Assembly (NCBI GenBank): GCA_016293365.1
Contig: JAEDEK010000048.1
Coordinates: 1 to 13,446, forward strand
Length of the DNA: 13,446 nt
Source: Bulleidia sp.
Lineage (GTDB): Bacteria; Bacillota_I; Bacilli_A; Erysipelotrichales; Erysipelotrichaceae
Direction: 5' to 3'
Shown piece after piece: positions 7,459 through 13,446 of this stretch. The notes below the pieces were generated by a model, which saw only the letters and a list, made by a program, of their open reading frames with translations, did not search any database and had not been told where the DNA came from. Position numbers and translations under genes: made by a program. Position 1 is the first letter of the stretch, and every line of letters starts with the position of its first letter.

Positions 7459-9696
7459 ATGGAACCGATCAGAATAACAGGTCTGAAACAGAATAACCTG
7501 AAAAATATCTCACTTCAGATCCCGAAAAACAGAATCGTTGTGTTTACCGGGGTCTCCGGATCCGGAAAATCCAGTATTGTTTTTGATACGATTGCTGCAG
7601 AAAGTCAAAGACAGATGAACGAGACATACAGTGCATGGGTCAGAGGCAGACTGCCGAAATATGAAAAACCGAATGTGGAGATGATTGAAAACCTCAATCC
7701 TTCCGTCATTATCGATCAGAGCCGACTTGGAGGAAATGCCAGATCGACCGTTGGTACGATCAGTGACATGTATTCTCTGTTACGTCTGCTGTATTCCAGG
7801 ATCGGTATGCCGCATGTCGGACCTGCATCCTTCTTTTCCTTCAATAACCCCAATGGGATGTGTCCGACCTGTTCGGGAATCGGAAAGATCATGGATCTGG
7901 ATATCACACAGATGATTGAACCGGATAAGAGCTTTGATGAAGGGTGTTTCCTGTTGCCAGCATTCCGGAAAGATAACTATTACTGGAAGGTTTACCGTCA
8001 TCCGGAATATTTCAGAACGGACGTACCATGGAAAGATCTGAATAAAGCAGAACAGAATTTCCTGTTATATGGAAATCCAATCAAAGGCGGTCCAAGAGTG
8101 GAAAAAAAGGTGGAAGGCGTCTATAACCAGTTCAAACGACTTGTTCTGATGAAAGGCCCGGATGAACAGACTGATAGCACAATGAAGAAGATCAGCCGTT
8201 TCACTTTTGAATGTCAGTGTCCAGACTGTATGGGAAAACGTCTGAATCCAGCTGCTCTTTCTTCCAGAATCAACGGGCATTCCATCTATGATATGTGCCA
8301 GATGGAGTTCTCTGATCTGAGGAAGGAACTGGATCAGATTGATGATCCACGTGCAGTATCAGTTGTATCACAGTTGAAGGCATCTTTGGATCGGATGATT
8401 GATATCGGATTGCCTTATCTGTTTATGAACAGAGAAAGTGCAACCCTGTCCGGTGGTGAGGCGCAAAGACTGAAACTTGTCCGCTATATGGGCAGTTCAC
8501 TCTGCGGTATGATTTATATCTTTGATGAGCCGAGTACCGGTATGCATCCACGTGATGTACACCGTATGACACGCCTGTTAGAGAATCTGAGAGATAAAGG
8601 AAACACCGTACTGGTGGTGGAACATGATAAGGACATCATCTCTATTGCGGATGAGGTCATCGATATCGGACCGCTGGCGGGTAAAAACGGAGGACAGGTA
8701 CTGTTTCAAGGCAGCTACGAAAACCTGCTGATCAGCGGTACCCGGACTGGAGATGCATTATCCCATCAGATTACAGTCAAAAGGAATGTCCGTAAACCAA
8801 AGGCGACACTGCCGATCCGCGATGCATCCATTCATAATCTGAAACATGTGGATGTGGATATTCCACTTGGCATTCTGACAGTGGTAACCGGGGTTGCCGG
8901 CAGTGGTAAGTCATCCCTGATCCGCGATGTCTTCGCAAAGCAGTATGCAGATCAGGTTGTGCTGATTGATCAGAGTGCCATTACCGCTACTGGAAGATCT
9001 ACAGTCTGTACATTCCTTGGTTTCTTTGATGAAATCAGAAAGGTATTTGCATCAGAAAACAATGTAGACAGTGGACTGTTTACATTTAATGGAAAAGGTG
9101 CATGTCAACACTGCAGGGGAAGAGGCTACATCACAACAGAACTTGTATTTATGGATCCGGTCACAACAGTATGTGAATACTGCAATGGAACACGTTATTC
9201 GGATGAAGCACTGCAGTATACATACAAAGGGAAAACCATCGTGGATGTCCTTGCGATGAGCGTAGAAGAAGCAATTCCGTTCTTTTCTGATAACCGGAAA
9301 ATCAGTCGAATGCTGGAGGCATTATTGGAAGTGGGACTTCCGTACATTTCTTTAGGACAGCCGTTATCTACTTTCTCTGGTGGTGAAAGGCAGAGAGTTA
9401 AACTGGCACAGAATATCCGGAAGAAGGGAAACATCTATGTTCTGGATGAACCGACAACCGGCCTGCATCCATCTGATATTGTCAAGGTCATGGAAATCCT
9501 GGAAGGAATTGTGGATCGAGGTAATACTGTCATTGTGATTGAGCACAATACAGATGTAATGAAACTGGCAGATTATATCATTGATGTCGGTCCGGATGGT
9601 GGAACCAGAGGAGGGCAGATTGTCTTTGAAGGTACACCACAGAACATGATGGAGGAAGGAACTACCATCACAGCCGAATACCTGCGAAAAGGATAG
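7459..9696 (+). CDS. UvrA-like double-ABC ATPase lacking the UvrB-binding domain (UvrA2/DrrC class)
   Basis: This encodes 745 residues with both UvrA nucleotide-binding modules. Module I has Walker A GVSGSGKSS (31-39), zinc-site Cys pairs C135/C138 and C254/C257, signature LSGGEAQR (330-337), Walker B IFDEPSTG with D356/E357, and the switch His389. Module II has GVAGSGKSS (478-486), zinc Cys C549/C552 and C572/C575, signature FSGGERQR (639-646), DEPTTGLH (663-670) and His696. Canonical UvrA is about 940 residues. The stretch between Walker A I and the first zinc pair is too short for a UvrB-binding domain, as in UvrA2 of Deinococcus and drug-resistance homologues such as DrrC. It probably binds DNA or removes DNA-bound drugs rather than loading UvrB; that role is inference. 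I chose ATG 7459, preceded by AAAGGGG at 5 nt and starting 2 nt after the MerR stop; an earlier in-frame ATG at 7417 lies inside the MerR gene and lacks a ribosome site. Confidence 0.9.
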   Translation: MEPIRITGLKQNNLKNISLQIPKNRIVVFTGVSGSGKSSIVFDTIAAESQRQMNETYSAWVRGRLPKYEKPNVEMIENLNPSVIIDQSRLGGNARSTVGTISDMYSLLRLLYSRIGMPHVGPASFFSFNNPNGMCPTCSGIGKIMDLDITQMIEPDKSFDEGCFLLPAFRKDNYYWKVYRHPEYFRTDVPWKDLNKAEQNFLLYGNPIKGGPRVEKKVEGVYNQFKRLVLMKGPDEQTDSTMKKISRFTFECQCPDCMGKRLNPAALSSRINGHSIYDMCQMEFSDLRKELDQIDDPRAVSVVSQLKASLDRMIDIGLPYLFMNRESATLSGGEAQRLKLVRYMGSSLCGMIYIFDEPSTGMHPRDVHRMTRLLENLRDKGNTVLVVEHDKDIISIADEVIDIGPLAGKNGGQVLFQGSYENLLISGTRTGDALSHQITVKRNVRKPKATLPIRDASIHNLKHVDVDIPLGILTVVTGVAGSGKSSLIRDVFAKQYADQVVLIDQSAITATGRSTVCTFLGFFDEIRKVFASENNVDSGLFTFNGKGACQHCRGRGYITTELVFMDPVTTVCEYCNGTRYSDEALQYTYKGKTIVDVLAMSVEEAIPFFSDNRKISRMLEALLEVGLPYISLGQPLSTFSGGERQRVKLAQNIRKKGNIYVLDEPTTGLHPSDIVKVMEILEGIVDRGNTVIVIEHNTDVMKLADYIIDVGPDGGTRGGQIVFEGTPQNMMEEGTTITAEYLRKG

Positions 9697-9701
9697 GAAT
9701 C

Positions 9702-9723
9702 AGGCATCATTGCGATGCCTTTT
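9702..9723 (+). terminator. Terminator of the MerR-UvrA-like operon
   Basis: AGGCATC (9702-9708) pairs perfectly with GATGCCT (9714-9720) around a 5-nt loop and runs into TTTT (9720-9723), six bases after the TAG stop of the UvrA-like gene. The stem is short but well placed. Confidence 0.7.
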
Positions 9724-9744
9724 CTCTACGTAACGCAGGCAGGC

Positions 9745-9834
9745 ATGAATGCAGAAACAACAGGATCTTTGATTGCAAAGATCAGAGAGGAAAGAAAGAT
9801 GACGCAGGCACAGCTTGCGGAAATGGTGCATGTG
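9745..9834 (+). pseudogene. Truncated Xre-type HTH gene remnant
   Basis: About 30 residues from the ATG at 9745 are a textbook N-terminus of a Cro/C1-type regulator: TTGSLIAKIREERKMTQAQ, then LAEMVHV. The family would continue with a recognition helix such as S.KAVSKWERG, but here the sequence turns at once into DNA that belongs to a different gene on the other strand. The frame stays open to 10143, but residues after about 30 are composition-driven and show no domain. The preceding ribosome site is weak (GGCAGG). It is best read as a 5' fragment left by a deletion or recombination event, not as a functional 142-residue protein. Confidence 0.72.
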
Positions 9835-9841
9835 AAGCGCA

Positions 9842-10029
9842 GCTGCCGATCAGAGGGTAAGAGGCACCGGAGGGAATGCGCAGGTTATCTTCCAGTACAT
9901 ACCAGCTATGTGGGCATAGATGCCTCCAGGTGGAAGAATACCGATAAGCTGAGGCAGAAACCCGCTGGAAGAGAAAACAGAATCCTCCGGAATGACACCA
10001 TTGCGGGCAAGGAGTTCATCCAGATGCAT
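9842..10029 (-). pseudogene. Relic of a circularly permuted ATP-grasp protein gene
   Basis: On the minus strand, from ATG 10029 (GGGAGG 7 nt upstream), the frame reads MHLDELLARNGVIPEDSVF, SSSGFLPQLIG and LPPGGIYAHIAG. This matches the stretch of circularly permuted type 2 ATP-grasp proteins (PF04174-like) that reads roughly glIPpelVF..pgFLrp..G..ppgg. The family then has a TDLVRD..DG-like segment and the hallmark Y-VLEDNLR-PSG-SY. Here WYVLEDNLRIPSGASYPLI is present (9904-9848) but in another frame, and the intervening 10 or so residues are gone. The junction is near 9900-9909. The gene thus has an internal deletion with frameshift, lacks most of its C-terminal part, and abuts the HTH fragment at about 9835-9845. 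An alternative start at ATG 10068 (AAAGGA upstream) adds 13 residues. Intact relatives join peptide-like substrates with ATP, usually beside alpha-E and transglutaminase-like genes; none is seen here. Confidence 0.72.
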
Positions 10030-10069
10030 ACTTTTTCCTCCCAAAAAAATAAACATCAGTTGAAACATG

Positions 10070-10325
10070 ATTGTCCTTTGTATAAATTGAAAAGTGATAA
10101 AATTACAGAAAATAATTACATAAATAAAAGAAAAAAGTTATGAATTTAACCCGATTGAGAAAAAATCCGGGAAAAATATCTGAATAAAGCAAAAATATCC
10201 TATGACTTTGGATCTGAGCCAAAAATATAGTATGGCTCATCAGGTGGTTGGATGATATGATAGTAAAAACTGAATGAATCAGGGCAATCTCACAATTTAC
10301 AGAATCAGAAGTCAGGAGGCGATAT
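10070..10325. other. AT-rich intergenic stretch before the GGDEF/EAL gene
   Basis: This region has no convincing coding frame and is clearly richer in A/T than its surroundings, especially 10075-10200 with repeated AAAA runs. It holds a candidate promoter with a dyad (10202-10239), a bulged inverted repeat near 10151-10172, and the AGGAGG (10314-10319) of the next gene. I found no riboswitch consensus, including that of the cyclic-di-GMP class I aptamer. Confidence 0.5.
10202..10239 (+). promoter_or_regulatory. Candidate promoter with dyad across the -10 of the GGDEF/EAL gene
   Basis: ATGACT (10202-10207) and TATAGT (10226-10231) stand 18 bp apart. TATAGT lies inside the 11-nt gap of a perfect 7-bp inverted repeat, TGAGCCA (10215-10221) and TGGCTCA (10233-10239). 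The arrangement fits a repressor operator covering the -10, with a leader of about 88 nt before the ATG. The -35 is only a partial match, so the promoter is tentative; the inverted repeat is directly visible. Confidence 0.45.
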
Positions 10326-13300
10326 ATGGAAAACAGATGGAATGTTTTTGAAGATTTTTATGACCCGGTCTGTGTCAGTGACATGGACTCCGGCCAGATT
10401 GTATATATGAATGTCAGTCTAAGAAATATGCTGGGTGTGGATCTATCATATCAGGATCAGAAAAAATGCAGTATTCTTCAGGAACTGGAACAATTCAGTC
10501 CTTACTGCAGGAAGCAGAAGCTGTTACAGAATAGAACGGATACATGGCAGTATGAAAATCCGATCTCGGGGATGAGACGGATGGTGCATGACGCAATGGT
10601 GGTGCAGGACGGGCATCGATACAGAGTATCCATTGTAATGGATCAGGAAGAGGGGAACAGTTCTCTGTCCGTCTATTCACGGATGGAAAAAGTGTTGAAC
10701 GAATGTCTGCATCATGTATTCTCTTCCACGGATCCCGCGGAATCCGCACAACGTCTGCTTGCCTATATCGGCGAGACGTTTCACTGTGATCGTGTCTATA
10801 TTTTTGAAATGGAAAGTGACATGGTCAACAATACCTTTGAATGGTGTGCAGATGGTATTGTTCCACAGAAGGATATCCTGCAGAAAGTGCCGGTATCGGT
10901 AATTGACTGGTGGCTTCAGCTGTTTGATGCAGGTGAAGTTACGGTCATTTATGATGTGGAGGAAATACGTACGCTCTATCCTGAAGCGTATGCCATTCTG
11001 AAGCCACAGAACGTGACGGATCTGGCGGCTGGGCCAATCCGTGATGAAGAACGAGTCGTCGGGTTTATCGGTGTTGATAATCCGGATCCAAAAGGAATGG
11101 ATATCATTACAACACTACTGAATGTGGTCGGTTATTTTATTTCCACACTTCTGAAGCAAAGAGATCTTCTGCTTCAGTTGAACCGTATGAGCTATCATGA
11201 TCAACTGACAGGCGCTTATAACCGCAATGGGCTGACACGTTTCTGTCAGGATGAGAATCCATCCTGTCTTGGGGTGATTTTCAGTGATATTTCCGGATTG
11301 AAGAGAATGAATGATACACTTGGTCATGAGGCGGGAGATCGCATGATTGTTTCCTGCTGTCAGATTATTCGTAAATCCATTACAGATGGCTGTATATTCC
11401 GTACGGGTGGAGATGAATTCCTGATTCTATTACCGGAGTGTACAGAAGAACAACTGCAGGGAAACGTTACAATCCTGCGTCAGAACATAGCGGACAGTGA
11501 ATTTCATATGGCTGTTGGATGGGCCTGGAGTGATAAAACACCGATCAATGTGGATGATCTGGTCAGACAGGCAGATGAGAACATGTATGAAGACAAGAAA
11601 GCATACTATGTCAGCAGTGGACGTACATATTCCAAAAAGGGCAGAGAACAGGAAACGACTGTGGAAAAAATCACTGTATCCGTCAGTGACCCTCTTGGCA
11701 GATTCCTGCAGCAGACTCAATGTGATATGGAAACGCTGTTCCGTTCGGTATCTCAGGACAACGGTTCTGTCTATTTCTTTATGGGAGATATGCAGAAAGG
11801 GCTTTTCTGGATTTCCGATAATATGCGTGATGATTTCGGCTTCGCTGATAATCTTGTGCCGGATTTCATAACACAGTGGATGAACAGAATCAGTACAAAG
11901 GATTATCGTATACAGTTCCGTGAGGATATGTCCGGAATTGTACACGAAAAAAGAACTGTACATGATATGCGTTATCGTGTCAGAGATGTGTATGGAAATG
12001 ATCTTTGGATCAGATGTTATGGAATGATCCGATGGAATGAAGACAACACATTGCCTTTATTCTTCTCCGGTAGAATTACGCATCAGGATACGGAATTTAT
12101 CTATGATCCGATCAGTGGTCTCCCACAGGAACACGTAGCAGTGATGCGGATCAGACAGATGAAACGGAAAGGAGAAATCAGTCCTGTCATCGGTTTTTCC
12201 ATTGATGGCATGCATGAACTTAATACCGCAATGGGTCGATCATTCGGGGACAGATTTCTGAAAGGAATGGCGGATCTGTTACAGGAAAAACTGAATGGAA
12301 AGATGTCATTCTATCGGATTGAAGGGCTTTCCTTTCTGGCACTGCTCAATCCTTCCTGTCTGCAGGAACCTGTAGAAACATGGATTGAACAGATCCGGCA
12401 GATTATGGAAACATGTTATCGTTCTCTATCCATCCCATGGAAGCTGACGTTTCGTTTTGCGTTGATTGAAGAAAAGGATATACAGATGGATGAGGAAATG
12501 ATACTGACTGTTCTTTCAGAAATGCTGCATCTGATGGATATGGGGAACAATGTTCCTTATCTGATCTATGATTCATCTGTCCTTCAGCGGATTCACTGCA
12601 GGAAGGATATGAAAAAGGCAGTCTTTGAAGATGCAGGGAATGGAATGGAACATTTCCGTATTGTTGTTCAGCCGGTCATCGATCTGAAAACAGAACAGAT
12701 CAGAGGTGGAGAAGTACTTCTGCGCTGGCAGTACGAAGGAAAAGATGTTCCTGTACAGGACTTCCTTCCTTTGCTGGAAAGTCAGCAGCTGATGGAAAAA
12801 GTCGGCAGATGGGTGTTTGATCAGACAGCAGCGACCTGTGTGCGTCTGCGCTCTTACCGCAAAGATATGTATCTGAGTTACAATGTATCTCTGCAGCAGC
12901 TGAATGATGCCGATCTGCCACAGTACATGGAAGATGTGATGCAGAAGTATCAGCTCGAGAAGGATGGAATACTGGTAGAGCTGACAGAAGGAAGAATCAT
13001 GGAACAGACAGAGCAGATGGAAACATTCATGCATGCCTGCAGAGACAGAAACATTTCCCTTGCACTGGATGACTTTGGTACGGGATATTCCTCATTGCAT
13101 ATGCTGCTGCGTTATCCATCAGATATGGTCAAATTATCAAATGTTCTGATTCAGGAAGGTATGACATCACAGCAGAACAGAGATTTCCTGCAGGGACTGC
13201 TTGTCATATGCCATCAGATGGGAAAAACAGTCTGTGCAGAAGGCATGGAGGAAGAAGAGCAGATCCGGTTTATCCGGGAAATCGGCTGTGACAGCTGTCA

Positions 13301-13364
13301 GGGATTCCGGTATTATTCACCACTGGAACTGCATGAACTGTATCGGCTGATCAGTACAATCTGA
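10326..13364 (+). CDS. Cyclic-di-GMP signalling protein: PAS-GAF-GGDEF-PAS-degenerate GGDEF-EAL
   Basis: This encodes 1012 residues with no membrane helix, so it is cytoplasmic. Residues about 1-105 look like PAS, 118-278 like GAF, and 288-430 form a diguanylate cyclase domain with DPISG-type lead HDQLTGAYNR, metal-binding SDISGLK, LGHEAGD and intact GGDEF at 361-365. No RxxD inhibitory site stands five residues before it. A second PAS (about 465-590) leads into a degenerate GGDEF (593-745) with EGLSF at 666-670. The EAL domain (about 760-1012) has EVLLRW (E796), N853, E885, D915-D916 in DDFGTGYSSL, K936, E972 and Q992. The usual Asp two residues after the Lys is Ser938. It may therefore both make and hydrolyse cyclic-di-GMP, or favour hydrolysis with the GGDEF domain as GTP sensor; which is inference. 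AGGAGG lies 6 nt before the ATG. It is transcribed alone, between relic DNA and a terminator. Confidence 0.93.
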   Translation: MENRWNVFEDFYDPVCVSDMDSGQIVYMNVSLRNMLGVDLSYQDQKKCSILQELEQFSPYCRKQKLLQNRTDTWQYENPISGMRRMVHDAMVVQDGHRYRVSIVMDQEEGNSSLSVYSRMEKVLNECLHHVFSSTDPAESAQRLLAYIGETFHCDRVYIFEMESDMVNNTFEWCADGIVPQKDILQKVPVSVIDWWLQLFDAGEVTVIYDVEEIRTLYPEAYAILKPQNVTDLAAGPIRDEERVVGFIGVDNPDPKGMDIITTLLNVVGYFISTLLKQRDLLLQLNRMSYHDQLTGAYNRNGLTRFCQDENPSCLGVIFSDISGLKRMNDTLGHEAGDRMIVSCCQIIRKSITDGCIFRTGGDEFLILLPECTEEQLQGNVTILRQNIADSEFHMAVGWAWSDKTPINVDDLVRQADENMYEDKKAYYVSSGRTYSKKGREQETTVEKITVSVSDPLGRFLQQTQCDMETLFRSVSQDNGSVYFFMGDMQKGLFWISDNMRDDFGFADNLVPDFITQWMNRISTKDYRIQFREDMSGIVHEKRTVHDMRYRVRDVYGNDLWIRCYGMIRWNEDNTLPLFFSGRITHQDTEFIYDPISGLPQEHVAVMRIRQMKRKGEISPVIGFSIDGMHELNTAMGRSFGDRFLKGMADLLQEKLNGKMSFYRIEGLSFLALLNPSCLQEPVETWIEQIRQIMETCYRSLSIPWKLTFRFALIEEKDIQMDEEMILTVLSEMLHLMDMGNNVPYLIYDSSVLQRIHCRKDMKKAVFEDAGNGMEHFRIVVQPVIDLKTEQIRGGEVLLRWQYEGKDVPVQDFLPLLESQQLMEKVGRWVFDQTAATCVRLRSYRKDMYLSYNVSLQQLNDADLPQYMEDVMQKYQLEKDGILVELTEGRIMEQTEQMETFMHACRDRNISLALDDFGTGYSSLHMLLRYPSDMVKLSNVLIQEGMTSQQNRDFLQGLLVICHQMGKTVCAEGMEEEEQIRFIREIGCDSCQGFRYYSPLELHELYRLISTI

Positions 13365-13395
13365 AGTGACACAAACATAAAAGTGTCACTATTTT
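13365..13395 (+). terminator. Terminator of the GGDEF/EAL gene
   Basis: AGTGACAC (13365-13372) pairs perfectly with GTGTCACT (13383-13390) around an A-rich 10-nt loop, immediately after the TGA stop, and is followed by ATTTTG. The T-run is short, so termination efficiency may be moderate. Confidence 0.68.
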
Positions 13396-13403
13396 GAAAA
13401 ATT

Positions 13404-13446
13404 AGCGAGGAAACTCGGTCTTTTAAGGCCGAGATGAATCGCTTTT
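13404..13446 (+). repeat. Two-tier hairpin at the right edge, resembling an IS200/IS605-type element end
   Basis: Outer arms AGCGA (13404-13408) and TCGCT (13439-13443) enclose an inner 7-bp stem, CTCGGTC (13414-13420) with GGCCGAG (13427-13433, one G-T pair), closed by TTTTAA. The pattern GAAA-stem-TTTTAA-stem-ATGAATCGC looks like the subterminal hairpin I recall at the right end of many tnpB-bearing IS200/IS605-family elements, which is also the 3' part of the TnpB guide RNA. No tnpB lies upstream here, so it may be a solitary end, or the element may lie beyond the window. A simple second terminator (it ends in TTTT) is the main alternative. Confidence 0.35.

Noticed and set aside
9715..10143. 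A 142-residue protein from ATG 9715
   Set aside because: The first ATG sits within the terminator hairpin. Only residues 11-40 resemble a protein family, and the rest overlaps minus-strand ATP-grasp homology.
10140..10325. Cyclic-di-GMP riboswitch upstream of the GGDEF/EAL gene
   Set aside because: I looked for the conserved aptamer core and paired helices and did not find them; only a simple inverted repeat and a bulged repeat are present.
11430..11963. Antisense open frame within the GGDEF/EAL gene
   Set aside because: It has no domain or ribosome site and overlaps conserved GGDEF and PAS coding sequence on the plus strand.
1..13446. CRISPR array, tRNA or rRNA genes
   Set aside because: No regularly spaced direct repeats, no cloverleaf with a TTCGANT-type arm and no rRNA-like stretch were seen on either strand.

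Overview
The window reads as a piece of a mid-GC Bacillota chromosome. The signs are strong AGGAGG-type ribosome sites, sigma-A style promoters, short intergenic hairpin terminators, and MerR, MATE and UvrA-like genes of Firmicutes type. The small Xre-type regulator and the large multi-domain signalling proteins recall gut or oral Erysipelotrichia-like bacteria, but that placement is an inference. I saw no rRNA or tRNA gene, CRISPR array or intact transposase.

Layout. (1) Positions 1-3920 (+) hold a very large membrane hybrid histidine kinase cut off by the left edge. (2) Positions 3960-4445 (-) hold the wreck of a secreted protein gene, probably of the DUF4832 family, with a frameshift, a large internal deletion and a nonsense codon. 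It shares a hairpin terminator with the kinase gene. (3) A small helix-turn-helix regulator (4566-4895, +) has a clean promoter and converges on a MATE efflux gene (4972-6342, -) across a nested bidirectional terminator. (4) Divergent from the MATE gene lies a two-gene operon: a BmrR/TipA-like MerR regulator (6572-7456, +) and, 2 nt later, a short UvrA-like double-ABC ATPase (7459-9696, +). Its promoter has the overlong 20-bp spacer with a dyad expected of MerR activation. (5) Positions 9697-10325 are a gene graveyard: the first helices of an Xre-type regulator (+) butt against a frameshifted piece of a circularly permuted ATP-grasp gene (-), followed by an AT-rich stretch with a candidate promoter. 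(6) Positions 10326-13364 (+) encode a cytoplasmic PAS-GAF-GGDEF-PAS-(degenerate GGDEF)-EAL protein for cyclic-di-GMP turnover. A terminator follows, then a second hairpin at the right edge that resembles the end of an IS200/IS605-type element.

How the parts may work together. The MerR regulator probably senses a small, perhaps cationic and toxic, molecule and induces itself and the UvrA-like ATPase. The divergent MATE pump would fit the same drug-response theme, but co-regulation is unproven. The kinase and the GGDEF/EAL protein bracket the region and share a taste for degenerate GGDEF domains, but no sequence evidence links them in one pathway. I did not find an unmistakably new system. The best leads are the MerR/UvrA-like operon with its operator, the two independent gene relics with readable lesions, and the hairpin at the right edge.
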